Source of the DNA: Babylonia areolata
Lineage: Eukaryota; Mollusca; Gastropoda; Neogastropoda; Buccinidae
DNA length: 64,000 nt
Direction: 5' to 3'
Assembly: GCF_041734735.1 (NCBI RefSeq)
Contig: NC_134903.1
Span: 2,853,227 to 2,917,226 of the forward strand
The notes beneath the pieces were generated by a model. The model saw only the letters and a list, made by a program, of their open reading frames with translations, searched no databases and had not been told where the DNA came from. A program made the translations under genes and the position numbers. Numbering within the stretch: the first letter of the stretch is position 1; each line of letters starts with the position of its first letter. Positions 25,353 to 36,220 of this stretch are shown here, piece by piece.

Positions 25353-27276
25353 CTAGTTCCAGCCGGTGGGTGCCTTGGAGTGGGTGCTGCCCCACCCGGC
25401 AGCCATCTGGCTGGGGCTGTGGGTGGTCATCTCTGAGGCCTGCGTGCCCCCCCATCCCAAGAAGCCCCCAGCCCCGCTGGTGCCGTTGCCCACCGACCCG
25501 AAGGTGGTAGGGGCCGGGGTGGTGTTGGTGACAGGCTGCGACTGGTCGCCATTGCTGGCTCCGGAACCTCCAGGCCCCGCCATGCTAGCCGGCACAGCGC
25601 CTCCCTGACCCCCAACCTGACCCTGCTGCACCACCCCCCCCTGCATCCCTCCCCCTGCCCCTCCCTGCTGGTTGGTCAGCCCCAGGGGCCCCCACCCTCC
25701 CTGCCCACTCAGCACTGCCTGGGCAGCAGCCAGCATGGCGTGGTTCAGCTGCAGTGCCCCCAGCCCCAGGTTGCCCAGCCCCAGGTTGTTGCCGTAGGAA
25801 CTGGCCGGGTTGGAGGTGGAGCCAGGGCGTGCCGCGTGGCTCCACGACCCTTGCGAGTAGCTGGGTGAGTAGCCTGCCAGGTGGCTGTAGTTGGAGCCAC
25901 CAAGACGCCGGTCCCCTCCCATGCCTCCGCCACCCCCACCCATCCCTCCCCCGTAGCCGCCTTGCTTCTCGCTGGCCTTGGGTGCGGCCCCGCTGATGTG
26001 CACAGAGGCCCCCTTGATGATGTGGTCCTCACCGCACAGCGACTGGGCCACGTCCGGGTCGGCGAAGCTGACAAAGGCAAAGGCGCGGAAGGGCTTGGGG
26101 ATGAAGACGTCCACCACCTCCCCAAACTTGGAGAAGTACTGGCGCAGGTCCTCAGCGTTCATGTCCTCCGTGCAGCGCCCGACAAAGACCTTGCGGTTCA
26201 TCATCTGCTGCGATCCCTCCTGACAACACACCATCTCCTGGTCACACATCTCTAACAGGCTTTAACCTATATCTTTATTTCAGCACCTTCACTCTATGTT
26301 TATGGCCACACCCTACTCCAAAGTTTTAAGGTGCCATAGCCTTCTACAGCCATCAGAGCAGTGAATTCATATCTACTGTGTCTAGGAAGGCGGAGACCAA
26401 TCATCTCCTTCCACAATTATAACCTTCCCTGACCAAAGCCAGGTACCCATTTACACCTGGGTCGGGAAAAGTAAAGTTCCTTTCCCCAACGACAAAACAT
26501 CACACCAAAACAAGACCTCGAACCCTGATTTGGCTACGGCGCCAAATGGTGCACGTGTTTACTTAATACTCTGAGCCAATTCTCAACGTCAATTCTCACA
26601 TAATTTCCAAGATACTAGCTGCAAGTGTAACTCGCTTTTATCTTAATGAACAATGGTTAACATATACTACCATTTTAACATTCATAGGTAACCAACTACT
26701 ACAATCAATCACTGCAAATTTTTCTTCCAAAAATCACATTTCACAAATGTTGTTACCATCTCCCACTGGTGCCAATTCCAAAAGGGTAGAGTGATTTCTG
26801 TCCTGTGCAAAATACTACTCTGCTCAGGCGGAGACACCAAAAGCAGGTGCAGCTAGTGGCCTTGCTTAGTGTATTACTTTCCTTCTGCAAACGGTTTACC
26901 TACAGTGTCTACTTTCACTTTAAATTTCACTGGATCAAATCAACACACACACACATACACTGACAGGCACCAACCTTAGAGTTTGGGATGCGGACATCAC
27001 ACCACCGGCCATCAATCATGTGGCGTTGGGCCATGCATTTCAGCTGAGCATCGTACTCGGCAAAGCGCACGAAACCGAAACCTTTGGACTGACCCGTTTT
27101 GGGATCTTTCTTCACCTGAAATACAGAGTGACTAATGTTAAACAACTCTTTCAGTGTAATGAGGCACAGACCTAAACAGTGCAACTGAGCAATGACAATG
27201 ACCACTGATGATATCAATTGTCACAAGTGATACAGCTAGTTATCTCCCTTCCTCGAATCCTCACTCCAGTTAGATG

Positions 27277-27314
<38 letters not shown>

Positions 27315-28367
27315 AATGCATTTTCTTCATTCTCAGTGCCGGTAAAAATAAAAAGTAGGAATAGCAGTAGAAGGGGTGTGGGATGATGGGAGGGAAAAGA
27401 GAGAGACAGAGAGAGAGTACAAATTGCAGCTTCTAAATTGGATTTAAACATTTGTTATTGAGAACATAAACTCTGCAAAAAGAGAATAAATGTGAACAGC
27501 AAAATTTTTTTTTTAATGTCAAATGCCACCTACCTGCACCATGAGAAGATCACCAAACTGAGAGAAGTAAGTACGCAGGTCATCCTCTGTACTCTTCCAG
27601 GGTAATCCCAGCACGATAAGGTCACTGCACTTTTGCCGGCTGCTGCTTTTTACCGGCTTCACCACTGTGTGCTCCGCCACTGATGAAGCGCATTTGCCTT
27701 CAACTGCACAAAGGAAAACAACTTTGCATTTATAGGACTATGAAAATATCTACAGCTAGTTATCTCCCTTCTTCTAATCCTCACTCCAGTTTCCCTGTAA
27801 AAGGATTCATTTTCATCTGCAGAATACTTGATCTCCAATAAGAAAAAATTGTTTGTGGTGTATGTTTTTACATATTGCATAAACAATGTGTTAGAATCAC
27901 AGTCATTCAATATGAGACACAAAATTCTTAAATGCAACTCGACGTAAGTCTCAGTTTCACATACATGAAACAGTAAATGAGTAATTACAATGATGCATAT
28001 GCAAACATCAAAATAACAAAATAGACATAAAATATATATTTTTACTGCATTTTTTTATGTTTTAACATGAACCTATAATGCACAAATTTTGTACAAAATG
28101 GTAAAATAGCAAACCTCACAATATGTGATTTTTTTTTTTTTTTAACTGTGTACATATAGTTTTCAAATGTAAAATAAAATGTACAGCTTTTTGAGAGAGA
28201 GACTGTGTGTGTGTGTGTGTGTTTGTGTGTACATGTATGTGTGGAGGAAGGTGGCAGAATGGTTAAGACGCTCAGCTGCCAATACAGAGAGTCCGTGAGG
28301 GTGTGGGTTCGAATCCCGCTCTCGCCCTTTCTCCTAAGTTTGACTGGAAAATCAAACTGAGCGTCTA

Positions 28368-28398
<31 letters not shown>

Positions 28399-28740
28399 CG
28401 TGTGCAGCACGCACTTGGCGCACTGAAAAAGAACCCATGGCAACGAGAGTGTTGTCCTCTGGCGAAATTACGTAAAATGAAATCCACTTTCATAGGTACA
28501 CAAATATGTAAGCATGCACTCAAGGCCTGACTAAGCGCGTTGGGTTATGCTGCTGGTCAGGCATCTGCTCAACAGATGTGGTGTAGCGTGTATGGATTTG
28601 TCCGAACGCAGTGACGCCTCCTTGAGAAACTGAAACTGAAACTGAAACTGTGCACGCACTCATGTCCATGTGTGGGCTTTTTTTCCTTAAGGAATACATG
28701 GTCTTTGGACAATAAAAATTTTTTTTAATTTAGACCTATC

Positions 28741-28776
<36 letters not shown>

Positions 28777-28783
28777 GTAACAA

Positions 28784-28818
<35 letters not shown>

Positions 28819-29625
28819 AACAAACTATTTAGCATTTCTATCAAAATTCCAATCATGTGACACACACACACACTTTTAAAACATAAATACACAGTAACAC
28901 GCACAAAATGTTGAGCTTTTTGCAGACACAATAAAATGCATAATTAGACATTCTGCTTTAATTCATATCTTCCCAATCCAAAGCACAAATCAAACATGCC
29001 ATGAAAAGTTTATTCTCTGTAATGAAATACACGCCTGGTCAACAGCACAGAATGAGAAAAGGGACATGTATCTGCTACAAGCAGCAGTTGCTCAAGTTGC
29101 TTCCTCTTGTGAACAGCAGCATTCCTAAGTTATGTGCTGACCACACCAATTACCACAAAAAATCCCTAGATGTTTCAGGTACAACATGAATTCATGCACT
29201 GACTGACTGCCGAGTACTTGAACTGCCCAAACAATAAACACACCAACTGAGTATTTGCACAGAAAACTTTTTTTTTTCAGTGGTAATAAATCAGCATGCT
29301 TTAGGAGTATATCATTCGACAATTTGTTCACACTTCCATTCAGTCTACATCTATGAATTTCTGGATAAAACCATAAATAACGTGACTTTGGGAGGAATGG
29401 GTTTTCTTTTTTCAAATTTGCTTTCTTTCATTCTGCCCCCTTTCTATCCCACATTCACATAATGTAACTTAACATTTTAATGTTCAATGACTGACCTGAA
29501 CAAAATTATTATCACACAGCTTATGATTTGATTGGGTTTGTCTAAAAAATGAAAAATGAAAATACTATCAAATAAAGACATGCACATGCTAGGTACTAAA
29601 GGACATTCATTTTGCAGAATCATCA

Positions 29626-29667
<42 letters not shown>

Positions 29668-30883
29668 CAGAAGTGAAAGAAGCTGGAACTTTCAAGTATC
29701 CAGACATCAGTTTATTCTAACATACATTTTAAGTAGTTTTTGCCTATATTGGTGGTTTATTTCAAGCCACATTATTTCAAGGTATCTTACCTTATAGTAA
29801 TACTGGAAATGAAAAATTACAGAAGTTATCTAATGTAAAGATTAATTGAATATAGAGGCAAATTGATTGCCTAATCAATAATCCAAATAATATGCAATTT
29901 CAAAGCTAACATGGGTTATACATAGTAATATTTTCGGTCAAACATACATACCCAAATTCCAAAATAATGTTCATTCTTATAATTTTTTTAAATAAGAGCA
30001 AGAGGGGGACGGGTGGGGGGTTGGAGCTGCTAATCTACAAGCATATACACACCGCAGTCATTACAGCAGATACATAAGGTTTGTTAAAAAAAAAATTTAA
30101 AAATAAAAAAATTTAAAGTGACCTCCAAATGGGGTCGAGAACAAAATACCTAGCCTACTGCTAAGGTAGCAACGCAAGTTATTTTTTACTAAATAAATAG
30201 ACACCGTCCAACATACAATTTATATTTAACACAGTAAACAAAATATCCCTGGTTGACAATTCAAACAAAATAATTAAAAATAATAAAAGAGAGGAAAATA
30301 CTTCCATCCGAAATGACTCAAGTGAAAGTAGAAACGTAATGGCAGAGTTGCTTCCCTTGTATCAATGCAACCTCCCCTCCCCTTTTCCACGCCTTCCAAA
30401 GTAAAACACGTCGTGCATGCACTTAGAGACAATAACATGCGTCGCTTTATACGTTTATGTATTAGACTATTGCGAATTTAGTCGCATTAGATGTGCAAAA
30501 ATTGCTAAATTATTCAATTTTACTTAAGCAAAGTAACCACATTACTCGTTAGAGGGCGCAACGGAGCACGAGGGGGAATTTGTCAAACATTTGGTTGTCA
30601 TAGCATGGTAACATCTAAAACATAGCAAAACAAGCAGTCACCTACCTTTCGGAAACACGCAGATGAACACCTGTTTTCCCCAGTCTTTATCCGGAGGGTA
30701 AAGACGACCATCTGATAATCTGATTCCCCTCATAGAGCCGGTGTCTGGGTTCCGATACTTCAACCCACACGATCCTGGGAACTGAGCAGACAGGGTGGTG
30801 AGCAAGATGGTACCGTCCTCCTCAACTGGCAGCTCCAATGGCTCATCGCCATCGTCTGCTACCACCTTGATGTACTGTATCAT
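25353..30883 (-). CDS. TARDBP: TAR DNA-binding protein 43 (TDP-43)
   Basis: Four coding exons on minus: 30883-30646, 27703-27534, 27115-26975, 26219-25353, in phase with GT-AG introns; 1416 nt, 471 residues (human 414). Residues 1-79 form the N-terminal oligomerisation domain ([24 protein letters not shown]). RRM1 has RNP2 LIVLGLPW and RNP1 [11 protein letters not shown]2 has [19 protein letters not shown] and [11 protein letters not shown]. The C-terminal half is Gly/Ser/Gln-rich and keeps the short hydrophobic helix ([12 protein letters not shown]) that drives self-assembly in human TDP-43. Role: nuclear RNA-binding protein for UG-rich RNA, controlling splicing and its own mRNA level. The human-type KRK cluster after the N-terminal domain is not seen; the linker reads [11 protein letters not shown], then [12 protein letters not shown]. 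Start chosen by alignment to the conserved N-terminus; an ATG eight codons upstream is also in frame. Confidence 0.95.
26391..26536 (-). mobile_element. SINE-like repeat, family D, copy 3
   Basis: CCAATCATCTCCTTCC, ACCCATTTACACCTGGGT and GACCTCGAACCCTGATT correspond to blocks of the other D copies. It lies in the last TARDBP intron. This is the most diverged of the three. Confidence 0.5.
26941..26960 (-). promoter_or_regulatory. UG-rich tract 15 nt after the TARDBP exon 3 donor
   Basis: On the transcribed strand the intron starts GTTGGTGCCTGTCAG and continues GTGTATGTGTGTGTGTGTTG. UG repeats are the known high-affinity target of TDP-43, so this is a candidate autoregulatory site. The sequence is direct; the function is inference. 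Confidence 0.45.
27278..27311. repeat. (TA)n microsatellite
   Basis: About 34 bp of TA repeat in TARDBP intron 2. A second TA tract lies at 29640-29667 in intron 1. Confidence 0.95.
28249..28650 (+). mobile_element. SINE family A, full length
   Basis: The only full-length A copy in the window. It has a tRNA-Leu-like head with a long variable arm (GTGGCAGAATGGTTAAGACG, GGTTCGAATCC), then a central core (GGATGAGACGATAAACCGAG, GTGTGCAGCACGC, AAAGAACCCATGGCAACG). A 3' module follows (CAAGGCCTGACTAAGCG to CCTCCTTGAG) and a (TGAAAC)n tail. The core is shared with family B; the 3' module is not. It lies in TARDBP intron 1, antisense to the gene. Confidence 0.9.
28743..28814. repeat. Two (GT)n arrays
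   Basis: Two GT arrays separated by TGTAACAAA. In the TARDBP transcript they read as CA. Confidence 0.95.
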
Positions 30884-30973
30884 AGTTCTGATGCACAAGG
30901 AACACAAAGTTCCTGCACAACCGAATGTTTTCCTTCCGAATTAACTCCCGCCTAGCTCCCAGGTACGCTAACG

Positions 30974-30984
30974 AAGATGGCGGC
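30974..30984 (+). promoter_or_regulatory. YY1-like site upstream of TARDBP
   Basis: AAGATGGCGGC, a full match to the YY1 consensus common in housekeeping promoters, about 90-100 bp upstream of the TARDBP ATG and in the opposite orientation. Marks the probable promoter/5'UTR. Confidence 0.4.
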
Positions 30985-31139
30985 CTAGCTCGCAAAGGGT
31001 TTCGGGAAATTGTTTCCAACGGTGATACATCGTTCATTTTATCAAAACAGATATTTTTTTGTTGTCTCCATAAAGATTGGCAGTTATTCTCTGTTAGATA
31101 CAGTTTGAGTCACTGCTGATAAAATATTTTGGTTACAGT

Positions 31140-31629
31140 GAATATATTATGATAAGCAGTTGGCTAGTGGTATGATGTCCCTTTGAATTCTAGAATTATG
31201 TCCCTTCCGTCCGAGTAAAAGTATGGACACAATACTATGTAATTGTATCTTTGTGCGTAAAAAAAACAAAAACAAAACAAAAACGAGCAAAAACACAAAT
31301 TGGTTTGTCTGCTGTCCATAACCAACGAAAGTGTTAATAATGATAGTTTCATAGTAGTTATCTGAAAGTAATACATAAGAAACAAATTCTTCAGACTTGG
31401 CTGATGTGACATTTTTTTCTTAATCACAGACAATGATAGGGTAGACGAGACATTTGTTTTATCTTAATCACAGACAATGATAGGGTTTGACCTTAAGGGT
31501 GTAGGCGCCAATAGGTCGTTAAACTCCAATCTATCTATGATAGGGTGTGTTCGAGGTACATTCAAAAGGTCCGCATCAGTAAACGTTTCGACTGACTTGG
31601 CCCATCAGTCTCTCTGAAACACAGCTTGT

Positions 31630-31662
<33 letters not shown>

Positions 31663-32660
31663 TTTTATACTTTGTCGATTAAGTTTCAGTTCATACATTC
31701 CGAGCACAGTTCACGATGATACAGCTTTGTTTTTTGGTTATACCTTTCAGACGGCTAAGAGGCGGAGTTGGTTGAGTGCCTGTAGCCAGGGACTCGACTC
31801 AGAACAAAATTAATATAACACGACTGATTCATTCTCTCAGTCGCTCAAGAACTCTAGACACATCGACACTTTCTTGAGAAATGTTATATGTGACATCGAA
31901 TGACGATGCCGCTAAAATCGGATGTGGGAATACTTGCTGCGCTCTCCCGCCAGGCCAAGGCCACACATCAGTCATAGTGCAAATCAACGGCCGTGACTGA
32001 TTAGTAAATTAATTGCTCCAGCTGAAGGAACGCATAAATATATGCTGGCACATCCATGTCGTACTAAGAAGCATTGCATACAGCATGTATGAGTCATCAG
32101 TCCTATACAGATTGACATAACCGGTTACGAACTACAGTTCGGCCAACTGAACAGCAAAGTGAGAGTTGTATTATCAATGGTTTCTCCATTGCAATGGGAA
32201 ATCGTTTACAACTTAGTCTTTTGTGACGGAAGGATAATGACTGTCAAACTAGAAGGCAATATTGCACTGGCTCTTCAGTTAGTGCTGCAGCCTGGGGGTT
32301 CACTGAGCTAGTCGGCCCGCTTTGGGAACCATCCCAACTGACATGGTCAACCGTCCTAAAACCCTAGTCTTGGCCGAGACGGAGTGGGGATGTAACATGG
32401 GCAAGACACTCTCCACTGTAATCAAGCCCAAAATAGTCGAGACAGCAGTTGCCTCCTCTGCCGCGGCGGTACTCAGTGATGGTCATAATCGGACACGACT
32501 GACAATCGGCACATATACACAGCACAAACATCCTGAACATTCACAAGATTGAACCTGATAATGCACATGGGTAACATGTCAAGGAGAGGGGGAAAAAAAG
32601 AGAACAGGACAGTGAATCACTGGTTGAGGGTATATTCTTTAAAATGTTCCATATGATAAC
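31140..32660. other. Intergenic region between TARDBP and the 5S units
   Basis: Contains a CT microsatellite (31630-31660) and high-complexity DNA at about 31690-32560. The latter includes the hairpin CAATGG-TTTCT-CCATTG and a TATA-like [12 protein letters not shown] recognise no gene. It may hold part of another repeat or the upstream spacer of the first 5S unit. Confidence 0.35.
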
Positions 32661-32779
32661 GCCAACGGCCCTATCATGTTGAAAACACCGGTTTTCGTCC
32701 GATCACCGAAGATTAGCAACGTCGGGTCCGGTCGATACTTGAATGGGTGACCGCCTGGGAACACCGGGTGCTGTTGGCA
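32661..32779 (+). rRNA. 5S rRNA copy 1, probable pseudogene or variant
   Basis: 119 bp collinear with the copy at 34485, differing at about 11 positions. Several differences fall in the internal control region (GATTAGCAACG instead of GTTAAGCAACG). The typical T run does not follow at once; the next bases are AATATTTATAC. The 3' half (GGGTGACCGCCTGGGAACAC) is unchanged. Likely nonfunctional or weak. Confidence 0.75.
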
Positions 32780-32844
32780 AATATTTATACTATTTTTATC
32801 TTCTCAATTTTTTTATACGCATAGCCTTCTCTTTCTTTCCCGCG

Positions 32845-32846
<2 letters not shown>

Positions 32847-32905
<59 letters not shown>
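32847..32905. repeat. (CT)n microsatellite
   Basis: About 58 bp of CT directly before the LINE fragment. Confidence 0.95.
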
Positions 32906-32909
<4 letters not shown>

Positions 32910-33670
32910 TCTCTACCGTTAAATGTATTAAGTACTGGCTCAAGTTAACACAAATGGATGAACACAGATTGCCATATAAAGCATACAAAATGTTGTTAGA
33001 CTTAGATAATAAGGGTAGAAGAAATTGGGTTTCAAATGTTAGAAAGAAATTATATGAGTACGGTTTTGGTTTTGTATGGCTAAATCAAGGTGTTGAAGAT
33101 ATAAATGTTTTTATTCGTGTGTTCCGCGAAAGATTGGTTGATTGTAGATGGCAAAGTTGGAATTCTCATATCCAGGACAGTGACAGATTTAAGCTATACA
33201 GAATGATCAATAATTTGCATAATGTTCCAATTTATATGCGTATGCATATTGCTAGAGGTTTGAAGTATTTAATGACGAAATTTAGGTTCGGTGTCTCTGA
33301 TATTTTTACTCATCTGTATCGTTATAGACAGTCAAACATTTGTAATTTGTTATGCCCATTATGCAAAGAATCAACTGAAGATGAGGTCCATTTTGTGCTT
33401 AGTTGTCCAGCATTGAGAAATATTAGAGAACGATTAATTCCACTCAGATTTTATAGACAGCCTTGTTTATTTAAACTCATTTTGTTATTGTCGTCTACGA
33501 ACGAAACTATTGTACAACATTTTGCTTTATATTTGCATAGAGCTTTTAAACAACGCAATGCTTATGTAACGTAATTTTTTCTTTGTAGAAATATGCGACT
33601 TAATGTCAATTCCATGTGTACCCCCTTCTAAGGGGCTATGGCCTATATGAATAAAACATCTACATCTACA
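32906..33670 (+). mobile_element. LINE 3' end (C-terminal part of a non-LTR retrotransposon ORF2)
   Basis: A 222-codon frame (32906-33574) matches the C-terminal region of LINE proteins common in molluscs and corals. Blocks seen are DEHRLPYKAYKMLLDLD, FGFVWLNQGVEDINVFI, MTKFRFGVSDIF and a zinc-knuckle-like CPLCKESTEDEVHFVLSCP (C-x2-C-H-C), then FYRQPCLFKL. The reverse transcriptase core and endonuclease are missing, so the copy is 5'-truncated, as is usual for LINE insertion. The 3'UTR runs to ATGAATAAAACATC and ends in a CATCTA repeat. This last part is intact, which suggests a fairly young insertion. It separates the 5S copy from its spacer. Confidence 0.8.
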
Positions 33671-33730
33671 TCTCTCTCTCTCTTTCTCAGTCTCTCCAGG
33701 CTCTCTTTTGTACAATTTCAGTTCTGGCAA

Positions 33731-34260
33731 GACTCAGCTTGAGGAAAACAAATGAAGTATATGTATATCTCTTTGTGGGGGTGTCAAAGGAATCGCACTG
33801 TTTGCTTTCTGGATTTTATAAAGAAATTACTTGGTTTTTCAGAAACGAAAGAATGTAAAAATCTGTCAGATGAAGATTCAGCCACTCGGTGTTGATAAGT
33901 TGGCGAACTGACTCAGTTCAATTGTGTGCATCAGTGGATGTTGCTGTCACTGAAAGGCATGAGAATGATGGAACAGCAGATCCCCTCTCTTTGCCAGTGC
34001 TTACTGATATATATATATTTTTTTTATCCTTGAAAGCTAAATACGGATAGACATTTTCGCCCAAAACTCTCCGCCGGGCAAGGGGAAGGTGAGGGCGACC
34101 CGAGGAACAGCACTCAGGGGGAAGAACTGCTTCAAAACTACGATCATATCACATGAAGAGTTATGTCTCTTCGATATACTGGTTTACTTGGTCTCGACGT
34201 ATTAAAAAAAATTCGAGAATGTTTGGTCTCGCCGAAAGGATGTTTCCGTCTCTCGATCTG
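33731..34260 (+). repeat. 5S unit 1 spacer, homologous to 34930-35760
   Basis: Collinear with the spacer after the second 5S copy: CTCTTTGTGGGG, TCTGGATTTTA, GATGGAACAGCAGATC, then AAGGTGAGGGCGACCCGAGG, AACAGCACTCAGGGG, GAAGAGTTATGTCTCTTCGA and CGAGAATGTTTGGTCTCG. Confidence 0.8.
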
Positions 34261-34484
34261 ACTAGTCTAGTCTGTCTATCTGTCTGTCATTTTACTCTGT
34301 GAATGCGTGTGCATGGGCACCAGTAGAATATGTAGACTGTGTGGCCACCTGAGTTTGACACTTTATATATGGCATCTGATCAATAAGAATTTAACTGGTC
34401 AAAAGAATATGGACCGAAGAAAAAGATCATGATGATCGCTGGATGAGAGTTTGCTATACGTTTGTTAAATTTCTATCGCATATT

Positions 34485-34604
34485 GCCAACGGCCATACCA
34501 CGTTGAAAACACCGGTTCTCGTCCGATCACCGAAGTTAAGCAACGTCGGGCCCGGTTAGTACTTGGATGGGTGACCGCCTGGGAACACCGGGTGCTGTTG
34601 GCAT
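34485..34604 (+). rRNA. 5S ribosomal RNA
   Basis: 120 bp with the animal 5S layout: GCCAACGGCCATACCACG start, TCTCGTCCGATCACCGAAG, box A region TTAAGCAACGTCGGGCC, box C region ACTTGGATGGGTGACCGCC, and TACCGGGTGCTG-type end (ACACCGGGTGCTGTTGGC). The ends pair (GCCAAC with GTTGGC). A run of T with few interruptions follows from 34604, a good RNA polymerase III terminator. This is the more conserved of the two copies. Confidence 0.92.
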
Positions 34605-34630
34605 TTTTCTTTTTTCTTTTTCTTTTTTTC
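34604..34630 (+). terminator. Pol III T-run terminator of the 5S gene
   Basis: TTTTTCTTTTTTCTTTTTC immediately after the 5S 3' end. Confidence 0.7.
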
Positions 34631-34929
34631 CTCATTTAAATTTTTTTTAAATACACATAACCCCTCTTACCTTTCCTCTTTTTTTCCTAGGTTTTTTTTT
34701 TTTTTTTTTTTTTGGGTGGGGGGGGGGGGGGGGGCTTTTTGTTTGTTTGTTTGGTTGGTTGGTTGTGTTGTTTTTTTGTTTTTGTTTTTCAGATACATAA
34801 TTGTTCCTTGTTTTTGTTGTTGTTGTTGTGTGTGTGTGTTTAAGATATATAATTGTTCCTTGTTTTTGTTGTTGTTGTTGTTTTGTTTTTTAAAATATAT
34901 AATTGTGTCCATTTTTTATAGCAACTTTT

Positions 34930-35317
34930 AGGCTCAGGGGGAAATGAGGTAGATAGCATAGCTGGGTGTCTCTTTGTGGGGTTGCCTAGAAGTCACGTTG
35001 TTTGGGTCTGGATTTTAAAAAGCTTTTTTTTTTCTGGAATGAGACAGTCTAATTTGAAAACCTGTAAGTTGAAGAAGATTCCATTATCCACTTGGTGTTT
35101 AAAAGCTGGACTTCTCAGTTCAGTTATGTTGCTGTAACTTACTGCCCGCGGAAAGGCAGCGTGTGATGGAACAGTAGATCAACGGGAATCCCCATTCATT
35201 CTTTGGCCAGTGTTCTATTTTGGTCTTTTAATGGTACACCGGGAAGACATATCATACACACATTGAGATATATATATATGTGTGTGTTAGATACACATGT
35301 ATGTTAAAATGTATTTA

Positions 35318-35361
<44 letters not shown>

Positions 35362-35470
35362 TCACATTTTCCTGTGTGTGTAACATTGATGTAATGTTTT
35401 ATGTTAACAAAAGCGTTTTTGTAAAGCACCTAGAGCAGATTTCTGGATACTGTGCTATATAAGTATCCAT

Positions 35471-35544
<74 letters not shown>

Positions 35545-35760
35545 ATGCATACACACCAAAACTCGCAGCCCTGTTAGAATATTGGGGAAGGTGAGGGCGA
35601 CTCGAGGACAGCACTCAGGGGAGAAAACTGCTTCGAAACTGCGATCATATCATGTGAAGAGTTATGTCTCTTCGACAGGACAGTCCGCTCAGACACACCG
35701 TTTCGAGAATGTTTGGTCTCGTTGAAAGGATGTTTGCATAGACCTGTATGTCTGTCTGTC
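34930..35760 (+). repeat. 5S unit 2 spacer, homologous to 33731-34260
   Basis: Same ordered blocks as unit 1, but with inserted TA and GT microsatellites (35315-35360, 35475-35542) and a retroposon-like tail (GTAAAGCACCTAGAGCAG at about 35420). Marks an old tandem duplication of the whole 5S unit. Confidence 0.75.
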
Positions 35761-35764
35761 TAAA

Positions 35765-35887
35765 ACATGCCATTTTATTTTATCGGCAAGTGAAAGTCAT
35801 TCAGATACTTGGAATTCAAGTGTGTGTGTGTGTGTGTGTGTGTGCGTGTGTGTTTGTTTCTTTTTAGGGAAGGGAGGCCAGGGAGGC

Positions 35888-35932
<45 letters not shown>

Positions 35933-36047
35933 GTGGTCAACATTCTATGACCCACTGCTTCTCAAATGGCAATGAAATATACCAGTTCAGAGACAAGAGA
36001 CAGACTCAGGACTCTTTTGCTGGCCTCAGAGTAATTTGACATGCACT

Positions 36048-36080
<33 letters not shown>

Positions 36081-36186
36081 GGTCTTCAGTCAACGCCACG
36101 CCCTTTCTCTCCCAATGTATTTATTATTATTCATTCTACATGTCTCATGTTTTTTGTTTATTTAATAAATAATTCATTCATTCTGT

Positions 36187-36220
<34 letters not shown>

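Noticed and set aside
28255-28330. Possible tRNA-Leu gene
   Set aside because: The tRNA-like segment is followed directly by the SINE core and tail and is imperfect in the anticodon region; it is the SINE head.
32270-32300. ATTGCACTGG, resembling the miR-92 seed (AUUGCAC)
   Set aside because: No complementary arm upstream to form a precursor hairpin; seed match alone is weak.
32785-32988. Minus-strand frame with Arg-Glu repeats
   Set aside because: Translation of the CT microsatellite before the LINE.
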